Below, piece by piece: positions 9,170 to 20,146 of a stretch of 64,000 nt of DNA. Origin of the DNA: Pseudomonas anatoliensis (GTDB lineage Bacteria > Pseudomonadota > Gammaproteobacteria > Pseudomonadales > Pseudomonadaceae); the NCBI RefSeq assembly GCF_017976235.1, contig NZ_JACVHC010000001.1:930001-994000 (forward strand), in the 5' to 3' direction. A model generated the notes under the pieces. That model saw only the letters and a list, made by a program, of their open reading frames with translations. It did not search any database and was not told the DNA's origin. Position numbers and translations under genes: made by a program. The first letter of the stretch is position 1; each line of letters begins with the position of its first letter.

Positions 9170-9265
9170 TGTAGGAGCTGTCGAGTAAAACGAGGCTGCG
9201 ATCTTTTGATCTTCATTCAAATCAAAATCAAAATCAAAAGATCGCAGCCTTCGGCAGCTCCTACA
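9170..9265. repeat. REP inverted-repeat element (first of a close pair)
   Basis: The right arm matches the family at 1869 and 4090 (AGATCGCAGCCTTCGG, ending in CTCCTACA). The left arm has a replaced segment (GTCGAGTAAAACGAGG in place of GCCGAAGG), so the hairpin is interrupted there. It lies in the 385-base gene-free stretch upstream of pqiB. Confidence 0.88.
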
Positions 9266-9301
9266 GGGGATCGTGCATGTGCCAGTGTGGTGGGGTGGCG
9301 G

Positions 9302-9391
9302 TGTAGGAGCTGTCGAGTAAAACGAGACTGCGATCTTTTGATCTTCATGCAGATCAAGATCAAAAGATCGCAGCCTTCGGCAGCTCCTACA
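9302..9391. repeat. REP inverted-repeat element (second of a close pair)
   Basis: A second copy 36 bases after the previous one, with the same altered left arm (GTCGAGTAAAACGAGA) and a normal right arm. The shared alteration suggests the pair arose by local duplication. Together with the copy at 9170 it fills most of the interval 9022-9406, which holds no gene. Confidence 0.88.
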
Positions 9392-9406
9392 GGGGGCGTG
9401 CTTGGG

Positions 9407-11805
<2,399 letters not shown>

Positions 11806-11853
11806 TTAAATTATTGGATTTTTCAGGTGGTTCACTGGTGTTTGGGCTGCCGT

Positions 11854-11920
11854 CATCGCGAGCAGGCTCACTCCTACAGGGGATCGCATTTCAAATGTAG
11901 GAGTGAGCCTGCTCGCGATG
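11854..11920. repeat. REP inverted repeat, second family, inside the polyamine operon
   Basis: Perfect 25-base arms (11854-11878 and 11896-11920; arm starts CATCGCGAGCAGGCTCACTC) around a 17-base loop. It lies between the synthetase gene and the binding-protein gene on the same strand, so a transcript through both would carry this strong hairpin. It may set different mRNA levels for the two genes. Confidence 0.92.
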
Positions 11921-11944
11921 GCGGCGGTACAGACGATGAAGGAC

Positions 11945-13303
11945 TTAGACGCTCATCATCAGGAACTCACGCTCCCACGAGCTGATCACGCGCTTGAAGT
12001 TTTCATGCTCGGCACGCTTCACTGCGACATAGCCCCGGACGAACTTGCTGCCCAGATACTCGGCCACGGTGGCGCACTCTTCCATCTGCGTCAGCGCTTC
12101 TTCGATGGTGATCGGCAGGCGCAGGTTGCGGCGCTCGTAGGCACGGCCTTCGACGCCCGCACTTGGCTCGACCTTCTCGACCATGCCGAGGTAACCGCAC
12201 AACAGGCTCGCGGCAATCGCCAGATACGGGTTGGCATCGGCGCCCGGCAAGCGGTTTTCCACGCGCATCGCCTCAGGGCTGGACGTCGGCACACGCAAGC
12301 CGACGGTGCGGTTTTCTTCGCCCCATTCGACGTTCACTGGCGCCGACGTGTCCGGCAGGAAGCGGCGGAACGAGTTGACGTTGGGCGCAAACATCGGCAG
12401 GACTTTCGGGATGTACTTCTGCAAACCGCCGATGTAATGCAGGAACAGTTCGCTCATCTGCCCGTCAGCGGTGGCGAAGATCGGTTTGCCGGTGGCGATT
12501 TCCACCACGCTCTGGTGAATGTGCATGGCGCTGCCCGGCTCGTCGCCAACCGGTTTGGCCATGAACGTTGCGGCGACGTTGTGCTTGAGCGCTGCCTCAC
12601 GCATGGTGCGTTTGAACACGGTGATCTGGTCGGCCAGATCCAGGGCGTCGCCGTGACGGAAGTTGATTTCCATCTGCGCCGGGCCGTCTTCGTGGATCAG
12701 CGTGTCGAGGTCCAGGCCTTGCAGTTCGCACCAGTCGTAGACGTCTTCGAACAGCGGGTCGAATTCGTTGGCGGCATCGATGGAAAACGACTGACGGCCA
12801 CTTTCAGCACGGCCCGAGCGGCCCAGTGGCGCCTTGAGCGGCAGATCCGGGTCTTCGCAGCGCTGGGTCAGGTAGAACTCCATTTCCGGCGCAACAATCG
12901 GCTTCCAGCCTTTATCGGTGTACAGCTGCAAGACTTTCTTCAGCACGTTGCGTGGCGACAGTTCGATCGGGTTGCCGAACTTGTCGAAGGTGTCGTGGAT
13001 GACGATGGCGGTCGGCTCGATCGCCCATGGAATCACGTAGACCGCGTCCGCCACAGGCTTGCAGACCATGTCGATGTCGGCCGGGTCGAGCAGGTCGTAG
13101 TAGATGTCGTCGTCGACAAAATCCCCGGTTACCGTTTGCAGCAGCACACTTTCCGGCAGGCGCATGCCTCGCTCATGCAGGAACTTGTTGGTCGGTGCGA
13201 TCTTGCCGCGGGCAATGCCGGTCAGGTCGCTGACCACACATTCGACTTCGGTAATCTTGTGATCTTTCAGCCAAGTGAACAGCTGATCGAAAGGGGCATT
13301 CAT
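11945..13303 (-). CDS. Glutamine-synthetase-like gamma-glutamylpolyamine synthetase (PuuA/PauA type)
   Basis: A 452-residue type-I-like glutamine synthetase fold. The ATP and metal site segments seen are VAPEMEFYL, DGPAQMEINFRHGDAL, GSAMHIHQSV, RFLPDTSAPVNVEWGEENRT and the ENRLPGADANPYLAIAASL loop. It is shorter than GlnA (about 470) and lacks the GlnA adenylylation segment NLYDLP. The neighbouring polyamine-binding protein and PuuB-like oxidase identify it as an enzyme that joins glutamate to putrescine or another amine in polyamine breakdown. The start at 13303 (MNAPFDQLF) has GAGGT upstream; the longer reading frame is not protein-like. A divergent AraC-family gene begins 161 bases away. 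Confidence 0.9.
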   Translation of the reverse strand: MNAPFDQLFTWLKDHKITEVECVVSDLTGIARGKIAPTNKFLHERGMRLPESVLLQTVTGDFVDDDIYYDLLDPADIDMVCKPVADAVYVIPWAIEPTAIVIHDTFDKFGNPIELSPRNVLKKVLQLYTDKGWKPIVAPEMEFYLTQRCEDPDLPLKAPLGRSGRAESGRQSFSIDAANEFDPLFEDVYDWCELQGLDLDTLIHEDGPAQMEINFRHGDALDLADQITVFKRTMREAALKHNVAATFMAKPVGDEPGSAMHIHQSVVEIATGKPIFATADGQMSELFLHYIGGLQKYIPKVLPMFAPNVNSFRRFLPDTSAPVNVEWGEENRTVGLRVPTSSPEAMRVENRLPGADANPYLAIAASLLCGYLGMVEKVEPSAGVEGRAYERRNLRLPITIEEALTQMEECATVAEYLGSKFVRGYVAVKRAEHENFKRVISSWEREFLMMSV

Positions 13304-13464
13304 AAAGACCTCGTTATTGGTTTTATTGACGCCGGGGAGGGCGGGTTTCATCTTCCGCCCCTTCCCCTGTAGCGCGTTGACGACTATCTTGGGCGAGCCT
13401 TGCCGTTCCATCTATCCACTTTAAGCACACCAAAGCGCACCAAAAGAGTGCGCAAGGTCACCCC

Positions 13465-14373
13465 ATGACAACGTGTAATTCGCTTCAGGTTCAAGCTTTC
13501 AACACCGCCGATGTGGCCGAGCAGGTCCGCGCCACGCCGGGCTGGGTTCAGCATTACCAACAGATGTCGCCGGGCCATTTCGCCGGGCAGATCCGCTATC
13601 TGGATTTGCAGGGTGTCGAGGTCTATGAAGAGCAGATGAACACCCGGGTCGAGCAAAATTTCAGCGCGCCATCGGGTGCTTTGGCGTTCTGTTTTGATCG
13701 CAGCGACAACGCGCTGTATCTGCTCAATGAAGAGAGCCGCAACATCTGGATCACCCCGGAGAACTATCAGGAAATTGCGGTGGTGTTCGGCCCGGAATTC
13801 GTTCGCCAGCACGGTCTGGATGTGGCCAGACTCGAAGGCCTGTTCATGACGCCGCTCAATGGCGGGCAGAACGCGTTGTTCAGTCGCTGGTTAAGCTCAA
13901 CTCTCACGAAGTTGACGCAACCCATTGATCTAATTGAAAAAGAGATGCTTACTCAGCAGTTGCTTGAGGACTGTCTGTTCATTCTTGATAACGCTCGGGT
14001 GCATCTGGATCGCAGCGAATTGCAGCGCCGCACCGAAGAGCGAATGATCATGAAGCGCGTCGCCGAATGGGCGGCGGATTCACCCGAAGAAACGCTGAAT
14101 CTGCTGGAGCTTTCGCAAGTGGCGGGCGTTCCGTTGCGGCAGTTGCAGCAAGCCTTCAAGCACTTCACCGGGATGACGCCGAGCCATTGGTTGCGCTTGC
14201 GCCGTTTGAACAGTGCGCACCGCGAGTTGCTCAAGCGCAGGCCGACGGAAACCACGGTGGCCGAGGTCGCGATGCAGTGGTCGTTTTGGCACTTGGGGCG
14301 GTTTTCCAGTAGCTATCGAGCGCTGTTCAAAGAGTTGCCCAGCGAGACGCTCAAGCGTTCGCGAATGGCCTGA
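13465..14373 (+). CDS. AraC-family transcriptional regulator (EutR-like)
   Basis: A 302-residue regulator: an N-terminal sensing domain (about 1-185) with no clear cupin signature and a C-terminal double helix-turn-helix (about 205-298) containing SQVAGVPLRQLQQAFKHFTG and AEVAMQWSFWHLGRFSSSYR followed by LPSETLKR. It is divergent from the polyamine synthetase gene and is the only regulator there, so it probably controls the polyamine operon. The effector is not evident. Confidence 0.88.
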   Translation: MTTCNSLQVQAFNTADVAEQVRATPGWVQHYQQMSPGHFAGQIRYLDLQGVEVYEEQMNTRVEQNFSAPSGALAFCFDRSDNALYLLNEESRNIWITPENYQEIAVVFGPEFVRQHGLDVARLEGLFMTPLNGGQNALFSRWLSSTLTKLTQPIDLIEKEMLTQQLLEDCLFILDNARVHLDRSELQRRTEERMIMKRVAEWAADSPEETLNLLELSQVAGVPLRQLQQAFKHFTGMTPSHWLRLRRLNSAHRELLKRRPTETTVAEVAMQWSFWHLGRFSSSYRALFKELPSETLKRSRMA

Positions 14374-14402
14374 CCATCAAAAAAGACCTTTGTCTAAAAC
14401 GT

Positions 14403-14440
14403 GAAGTTAATTAGAATCAGTCTCATTTGAATCTAACTTC
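14403..14440. promoter_or_regulatory. Fur-box-like palindrome before the ECF sigma gene
   Basis: GAAGTTA (14403-14409) and TAACTTC (14434-14440) form an outer inverted repeat. Inside, AATTAGAATCAGTCTCATTT at 14409-14428 resembles the Fur consensus of repeated NAT units (GATAATGATAATCATTATC). It ends 17 bases before the sigma gene start. Genes of the sigma / FecR / TonB-receptor type are usually iron-repressed through Fur, so this is the likely operator. Confidence 0.65.
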
Positions 14441-14457
14441 GCGCAGGGTCTCTTGAG

Positions 14458-14967
14458 ATGATTGAAGCAGCAGCGCCCTCGGAGCAGAACCTGCACGACC
14501 TGTACCGGGATCACCGGGGCTGGCTGGAAACCTGGTTGCGTCGGCGCATGGGCAACGCCTGGGATGCGGCTGATCTGAGTCAGGATACCTTCCTGCGCGT
14601 GCTGTCCAGTGCGCAACCCCTGATCGATATTCAGGAACCGCGAGCCTATCTGCTGACCGTGGGCAAACGCCTGCTGAGCAACTTCTACACCCGCCGCCAA
14701 CTCGAAAAAGCCTATCTGCAAGCACTGGCGCAATTGCCGGAGGAGAGCGTGCCTTCGCCAGAGCAGCGCTGGCTGCTGCTGGAAACCCTGCAAGCGCTGG
14801 ATGAATTGCTCGATGGTTTGCCGCGAGCAGTGCGCCGGGCATTTTTGTGGAGTCAGCTCGAAGGGCTTGGCTATCGCGAGATTGCCGAGCGCTTGAAGGT
14901 TTCTGAACGCACGGTCAAACGCTACATGGCGCAGGCCTACGAGCATTGCTTGCTGGTGGATTTCTGA
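14458..14967 (+). CDS. ECF RNA polymerase sigma factor, FecI type
   Basis: A 169-residue two-domain sigma factor. Region 2 spans about residues 10-80 (LYRDHRGWLETWLRRRMGN, then AADLSQDTFLRVL). Region 4 spans about 110-160 (LDELLDGLPRAVRRAFLW, then GLGYREIAERLKVSERTVKR). This is the iron-starvation class that transcribes a TonB-dependent receptor gene when its FecR-like partner signals ligand. Its stop overlaps the fecR start (TGATG), and a TonB receptor with a signalling domain follows, giving the complete surface-signalling set. Confidence 0.95.
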   Translation: MIEAAAPSEQNLHDLYRDHRGWLETWLRRRMGNAWDAADLSQDTFLRVLSSAQPLIDIQEPRAYLLTVGKRLLSNFYTRRQLEKAYLQALAQLPEESVPSPEQRWLLLETLQALDELLDGLPRAVRRAFLWSQLEGLGYREIAERLKVSERTVKRYMAQAYEHCLLVDF

Positions 14968-15914
14968 TGCGCGTTGCCCCCAGCGACGAAACGCGTGAAG
15001 TGGCCCGCGCTGCTGCGCAATGGTTGGCGTTGCTGGAGTCGGGCGAGGCCACGGATGATGATCACACGCGCCTGCAACACTGGCGCAGCAGCGATCACCG
15101 CCATGAAAATGCCTGGCAGAAGATTCAGCTGTTGCGCCAACGTTTTTCCAGCCTGCCTTCGGCATTGGCCATGGCCACCCTGGATCGCCCGGATCCGGAA
15201 CGTCGTGCAGCGCTGAAACGCGCGCTCGGTCTGGCGGCGCTGGTGCCGGCGGCGTGGCTGATTAGTCGGCAATTGCCGCTGGACGTGTGGCGGGCCGATC
15301 TGCACACCGGCATTGGTGAGCACAGTCAATTACAGTTGGCGGATGGCAGTTCGTTGCAGTTGAACACGGACAGCGCGGTCAATATCGATCTGGTTGCCCG
15401 TCAATTGACGCTGGTGCGCGGAGAGATGGCGCTCAAGGTCCCCGGCAACTCAGCCTTGCTGATCAACGCACCTTACGGGCGGATCAGCGTCAGTCGCAGC
15501 GAAGTCTGCCTGCGCCTCAGCGAACGTGAATGCCGCGTTTCGGTGGTCAGTGGCGCGGTGCAGTTGCAGCCGCTGCACGGGCCGGCGCTGATGTTGAATC
15601 ATGGTCAGCAGGTCAGTCTGCAAGCGTCCGGCGCCGGGCCTGTCGCGGCGTTCGACGCCTTGATGCCGGGCTGGCGTGAAGGTGTGTTGATGGCGCAGAA
15701 CCAGCCGCTGGGCGATTTCCTGCGCGAGTTGAGCCGTTATCGATCCGGGCTATTGCGCTGGGACCCGGCGCTGGAATCTTTGCGCATCACCGGCAGTTTC
15801 CGTCTCGACAACACTGATCAAGTCCTTTCACTACTGGCCGCGAGTCTGCCAATCGACGTCCATACGCGCACCCGTTTCTGGGTTTCTCTCGTCCCGCGAA
15901 AAAACATTAGCTAA
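14967..15914 (+). CDS. FecR-family anti-sigma / sigma regulator
   Basis: A 315-residue protein. The N-terminal cytoplasmic domain (QWLALLESGEATDDDHTRLQ, HRHENAWQKIQ) binds the sigma factor; one membrane helix follows (ALGLAALVPAAWLISRQ). The periplasmic FecR domain contains HTGIGEHSQLQLADGSSLQ and LVRGEMALKVP. The C-terminal segment (LGDFLRELSRYRSGLLRW, then FRLDNTDQVLSLL) resembles the part that meets the receptor signalling domain. The start at 14967 overlaps the sigma gene stop by one base, which supports translational coupling; a longer in-frame start inside the sigma gene is unlikely. Confidence 0.93.
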   Translation: MRVAPSDETREVARAAAQWLALLESGEATDDDHTRLQHWRSSDHRHENAWQKIQLLRQRFSSLPSALAMATLDRPDPERRAALKRALGLAALVPAAWLISRQLPLDVWRADLHTGIGEHSQLQLADGSSLQLNTDSAVNIDLVARQLTLVRGEMALKVPGNSALLINAPYGRISVSRSEVCLRLSERECRVSVVSGAVQLQPLHGPALMLNHGQQVSLQASGAGPVAAFDALMPGWREGVLMAQNQPLGDFLRELSRYRSGLLRWDPALESLRITGSFRLDNTDQVLSLLAASLPIDVHTRTRFWVSLVPRKNIS

Positions 15915-15981
15915 AGGCTGTCCCTTTTTTTCGCCTCGCTGGTCATTTCAGGCAAGTGAACAAAATCGAGAGCTTTTTCCA

Positions 15982-18384
15982 ATGCCCGCAGTATTCCCAA
16001 GTCGTTTGCGTCCGTTGTTGCAATTGAGTCTGCTGCTGAGCCTGAGTGCCAGCCCCCTGTTGATGTCGACCAGTTGGGCCGATGGCGCAGAGCGCCGCAG
16101 CTATCAGGTACCGGCCGGTAACCTGAGCGCGGCGTTGACGCGTTTTGCCGGTTTGTCCGGGGTCAATCTGTCGGTGGACCCGGCGCTGGTCAGTGGGCGG
16201 AACAGTGCAGGGCTGTCGGGAGAATACGGGGTGGAGGAGGGCTTCACCCGGTTGTTGCTGGGCAGTGGTTTGCAATTGCAGCCAGTGGGCGGCAATGCCT
16301 ACATCCTGGTTCCGGCGGCGGACGGCAGCAGTCTGGAACTGGCGCCGACCTCGATTCTCGGCGCCACCGGTTCGTCGGATGCCGACGTGTTTGCCGGTGG
16401 CCAGGTCGCACGACGCGGCTCGCAAGGGCTGTTGGGGTCCAGGGACTTCATGGAAACCCCGTTCAGCATGACCACTTACACCAGCGAAGCGGTCAAGAAC
16501 CAGCAGGCCCGAACCTTGGGAGATCTGATCGCCAGTGATCCTTCGGTGCGCGCGACCAATCCGGCAGGCGGACGTTACGAGCAATTCACCATCCGCGGCT
16601 TCAGTCTGTTCAACAGTGACGTTGCCTATAACGGCCTCTACGGCGTCTTGCCCACTTACACGATTGACATGGAAATGGCTGATCGCGTCGACATCATCAA
16701 AGGCCCGAGCCAACTGATCAACGGCATCTCACCTCGGGGCAGCGTGGGCGGCGGGATCAACGTCGTGCCCAAGCACGCTACCGACAAGCCCATCACTTCG
16801 TTGACGACCAGTTATGCCTCCAACAATCAGCTTGGTGGTGCAGTGGACGTCGGTCGCCGTTTCGGCGAAGACAATCAATTCGGCCTGCGCTTCAACGGTG
16901 TCAAACAGTCTGGCGACACTGAATGGGATCACCAGAGTGTCGATCGCGATATGGCCGTGCTGGGGCTGGACTTTCGCGGCGATCGTCTGCGCCTGTCGAC
17001 CGACATCGGTCATACCGAGCGCGATACTGACGCCCCGCAAGAACGCGTTCAGGTGGCGGCCAACGCCAAGGTTCCAAATGCCAACGACGTGCGCGACAAC
17101 TACGCGCAGCCCTGGAGCCAGGCGCGAACCAAGGACACCTTTGGCACGGTCAACGGTGAGTTCGATGTCAGCGATTCGGTGATGGTGTACGGCGGTGTCG
17201 GCGCGCGTAAAAGCAACCATGATTTCCTGCGCCATGCCGTTTCCGTCACCAACGATGCTGGCGATTTCAGCGTGCTGCCTCGGGACTTCACCCGCGACGA
17301 GAACGTTCGTACGGCCACGGCAGGCGTGCGCAACTGGTTCCATACCGGCCCGGTCAGCCATGAAGTCAACCTCGCGGCCAGCTACTTCTACATGGACTTC
17401 GAAAACGGCGGCGCCCGCTATGCGGCAGGACGCAGCAACCTTTACGACCCGGTGACCACTGCCAAGCCCGGCACACCGACGCGTCAAGATGCCAAGGTCT
17501 ATACCGAAAACCGCTTCAGCGGCGTGGCGTTGTCCGACACGCTGGGCTTCTTTGATGATCGCCTGTTGCTGACCCTCGGCGCGCGCTGGCAGCGGGTCAA
17601 GGTCGACGACTGGAGCGATAACGTGAAGGGCGACACCGCTTACGACGAGGAAAAGATTTCGCCGTCGGGCGGCATTCTGTTCAAGGCAACCGACAAATTG
17701 TCGCTGTACGCCAATTACATGGAAGGCCTGAGTCAGGGCAAGATCGCGCCTTCGACCTCGGTGAACGAGGATGAAATCTTCCCGCCGTTCATCAGTCGTC
17801 AGGTCGAGGTCGGCGCCAAATACGACGCCGGCGCGTACGCACTGACCGCTGCAGTGTTCCGGATCAAACAGCCAGCCTACGAAACCAACGCCACGACGCG
17901 AGTGTTCGGTCCGAACGGTAAACGGCAGAACAATGGGGTGGAGTTGAGCATGTTCGGTGAGCCGCTGAAAGGTTTCCGGCTGCTCGGCGGTGTGATGTAT
18001 ATCGACAGTGAGTTGACCCACACCACCAACGGCACTTTCGATGGCAACCGCGCGCCGGCAACGCCGAAATACAACGTCAATCTGGGTGCCGAATGGGACG
18101 TGCCGACGGTGCAAGGGCTGACGCTGACCGGGCGCGGTATCTATTCCAGTTCGCAGTATCTTGACCAGTCGAACGAGAAGGAGATCGACTCCTGGGAGCG
18201 CTTCGACGTAGGCACGCGCTACGCGTTCAAGGTCGATGACAAAAACATTACCTTGCGTGCCAACATCGAGAACGTGATGGATAAACGCTATTGGAGTTCG
18301 GCGGGCGCTTCGGACGACAGCGAGCCGGGGCTGACGCTGTCGACGCCGCGAACTTATCTGTTGTCAGCCACTGTGGATTTTTGA
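15982..18384 (+). CDS. TonB-dependent siderophore receptor with N-terminal signalling domain
   Basis: An 800-residue outer-membrane receptor: signal peptide to about residue 33, a secretin/TonB short N-terminal (STN) domain (RRSYQVPAGNLSAALTRFAG ... VEEGFTRLLLGSGL, about 37-115), a plug (FMETPFSMTTYTSEAVKNQQ ... IKGPSQLINGISPRGSVGGG) and a 22-strand barrel ending LSATVDF with a terminal Phe. The STN domain fits the sigma and FecR genes just upstream. The plug and barrel resemble ferrichrome/coprogen-type receptors (FhuE/FpvA group), but the ligand cannot be named. The 3' end overlaps the convergent MFS gene by 21 bases. Confidence 0.93.
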   Translation: MPAVFPSRLRPLLQLSLLLSLSASPLLMSTSWADGAERRSYQVPAGNLSAALTRFAGLSGVNLSVDPALVSGRNSAGLSGEYGVEEGFTRLLLGSGLQLQPVGGNAYILVPAADGSSLELAPTSILGATGSSDADVFAGGQVARRGSQGLLGSRDFMETPFSMTTYTSEAVKNQQARTLGDLIASDPSVRATNPAGGRYEQFTIRGFSLFNSDVAYNGLYGVLPTYTIDMEMADRVDIIKGPSQLINGISPRGSVGGGINVVPKHATDKPITSLTTSYASNNQLGGAVDVGRRFGEDNQFGLRFNGVKQSGDTEWDHQSVDRDMAVLGLDFRGDRLRLSTDIGHTERDTDAPQERVQVAANAKVPNANDVRDNYAQPWSQARTKDTFGTVNGEFDVSDSVMVYGGVGARKSNHDFLRHAVSVTNDAGDFSVLPRDFTRDENVRTATAGVRNWFHTGPVSHEVNLAASYFYMDFENGGARYAAGRSNLYDPVTTAKPGTPTRQDAKVYTENRFSGVALSDTLGFFDDRLLLTLGARWQRVKVDDWSDNVKGDTAYDEEKISPSGGILFKATDKLSLYANYMEGLSQGKIAPSTSVNEDEIFPPFISRQVEVGAKYDAGAYALTAAVFRIKQPAYETNATTRVFGPNGKRQNNGVELSMFGEPLKGFRLLGGVMYIDSELTHTTNGTFDGNRAPATPKYNVNLGAEWDVPTVQGLTLTGRGIYSSSQYLDQSNEKEIDSWERFDVGTRYAFKVDDKNITLRANIENVMDKRYWSSAGASDDSEPGLTLSTPRTYLLSATVDF

Positions 18385-19596
18385 TCCTGGTCGCGCAGAC
18401 CGGTCAAGGTGCAAGTGCGTGTTGGTCGCTTGGGCTTTTCTGTTGCGCAGATGCACCAGTTGCAATAAAGCCGCGATAACGGATACCGCGCCTGCACTGA
18501 TGACCAATGTCCAGCCCGGCATTTGCAGCAGCAAAATGAAGCCACCTGCTGCGGCGCCCATGGCGCTACCGAGATAGAGCGCTGATTCGTTCAATGCCAC
18601 GGCAAGATTGCCATCGCCCTGGTGATCACGAGCAGCGATCAGCTCGCTGTTTTGCGGCACCTGCAATGCCCAGCCTACAGCGCCCCACACGGCAATCGGG
18701 ATCATCGCCAGCCAAGGTGTGATGGCTGCGGCGGCCGGCAGCGCGAACAACGAAACGCTGAGGATGAGCAGAATCAGAAACGTCAGCGTCGGCCCTTTGA
18801 TGCGATCCACCAACGGCCCGACGAGGAAACTGCCCGCGACACCGCCCAGGCCCCAGACCCAGAGATATGGAGTGATGTTGGCGACACCGCCATAGGCCGG
18901 GTCAGCCATCAGCGGAACCATGAATGTATACATGCCAAGACTGGCGACAGCTGCCAACAGCGAAACCAGCAGGATGGTCATCACGTTGCGATCGCCCAGA
19001 AGGGCGAGCTTGCGGCTGATGGGCATCGCCGGCCCGGCAGGGATGGCGGGCAACTTGACCAGCAACCCCAACCAGGAAATCAGCCCCAGAAATGCCACCA
19101 GCCACAGTGCCATTTGCCCGCCGAACTGTTCCGCGAGCAACAGACTTACAGGAACCCCAAGCACCGTGCCGCTGGCCATGCCGCCCATGATCACCGCAAT
19201 CGCCTTGCCCCGCAGTTCGGGCGCGCAAACGGCCGCGGACGCCGCGATGCCGTTAGCCAGATAGACCCCGGCACCGACGCCTGCGACAGCTCGACACACC
19301 AGCAGCGCGACAAAGTCTTCGACCAAGGCACTCGCCACGTTGGCCACGACGAACAACGCCAGTGCGACCAGCAGGCCGAAGCGTTGCCGTTGCGCCGGCA
19401 GCATGGCTACGAACAGTGGCGAGCCGATGCCATAGGCCAGAGTGAATGCAGTTACCAGTTGTGCTGCAACGGCCACTTGCACATTAAACGCTTGCTCGAT
19501 CATCGGGATCAGGCCCGCGGTGACATAGGACGCCATCCCCAAGGCAAAGGCGCCAATGGCGATGAGGTATACGGGTGCCGGTATTGTTTTGGACAT
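18364..19596 (-). CDS. MFS transporter, DHA1 type (AraJ/NepI-like)
   Basis: A 410-residue, 12-helix transporter. It starts MSKTIPAPVYLIAIGAFALG with helix 1 at once and has motif-C-like MGGMASGTVLGVPVSLLLAE in helix 5, the antiporter signature of exporters for sugars, nucleosides or drugs. AAGGAG lies just upstream of the ATG. The last 21 bases overlap the 3' end of the TonB receptor gene on the other strand. Upstream on the same strand is only a fragment of an asparagine synthetase gene, so this gene may have lost its original operon partner. Confidence 0.88.
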   Translation of the reverse strand: MSKTIPAPVYLIAIGAFALGMASYVTAGLIPMIEQAFNVQVAVAAQLVTAFTLAYGIGSPLFVAMLPAQRQRFGLLVALALFVVANVASALVEDFVALLVCRAVAGVGAGVYLANGIAASAAVCAPELRGKAIAVIMGGMASGTVLGVPVSLLLAEQFGGQMALWLVAFLGLISWLGLLVKLPAIPAGPAMPISRKLALLGDRNVMTILLVSLLAAVASLGMYTFMVPLMADPAYGGVANITPYLWVWGLGGVAGSFLVGPLVDRIKGPTLTFLILLILSVSLFALPAAAAITPWLAMIPIAVWGAVGWALQVPQNSELIAARDHQGDGNLAVALNESALYLGSAMGAAAGGFILLLQMPGWTLVISAGAVSVIAALLQLVHLRNRKAQATNTHLHLDRSARPGSKIHSG

Positions 19597-19648
19597 GAGT
19601 TACTCCTTGTGCAAAGCAGGGGCGTGACTCCGCAGCCCCAGGTTTTGA

Positions 19649-20020
19649 TCAGATCACCAGATTGACGTCGTACTCGGTGAGCCAGGCGTTGAGTCCCACG
19701 GCCAACTCCATGCCCATGCGATCGTACATGGGCGAGTTGTCGCCCAGTTGACGGGCGAGGGTGGTAGTGACTTGCTGGCTGTCGAGCAATGCCCGTACCG
19801 GCGCATTCGGATCCGCCATGATTGCAGCAAGGTCGGCCCGCAATACCGCTTCATAGGCAGGATCTTGAGTTGACGGGTACGGGCTCTTCACGCGATCGGA
19901 AATCGAAGCGGGGAGCAGGTCGCGTGTTGCGGCGCGCAAGATGCTTTTCTCTCGGCCATCAAACGCCTTGATCTCCCAAGGGATGTTGAACGCGTATTCG
20001 ACCTTGCTACTCCTTGGCAT
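19649..20020 (-). pseudogene. C-terminal remnant of a glutamine-hydrolysing asparagine synthetase (asnB-like)
   Basis: About 115 residues match the extreme C-terminus of AsnB-type enzymes: VEYAFNIPWEIKAFDGREKS, then LRAATRDLLPASI and DRVKSPYPSTQDPAYEAVLR. In intact enzymes this follows the segment RVPFCDHRL. Here the resemblance stops abruptly at VEYAFN, and the upstream codons (TRQGLSRDFMPRSSK) do not look like that family. The glutaminase domain and the ATP pyrophosphatase motif SGGxDS are missing from the whole region. The ATG at 20020 may still allow a short product, but it could not make asparagine. Read as the 3' remnant of a deleted gene. Confidence 0.8.
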
Positions 20021-20146
20021 GAAATCCCGCGATAATCCTTGGCGGGTGTACAGTGACCAGATGTTTCCGGGTCGAGTGAATTCTTTAACATCCTAATAGT
20101 TAGTACAATGGCTACTGTTTATAGTGTTACTAGGAGTAACTGGATA

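Noticed and set aside
9170..9391. Possible CRISPR array from repeated near-identical units
   Set aside because: Only two units, each an internal inverted repeat of about 90 bases matching a dispersed REP family; no spacers or cas genes.
11903..13372. A 489-codon open frame on the plus strand
   Set aside because: Antisense to the complete glutamine-synthetase-like gene, whose motifs are intact; no protein family resemblance.
16729..18114. A 461-codon open frame on the minus strand
   Set aside because: Antisense shadow of the TonB receptor barrel; no ribosome site or motifs.
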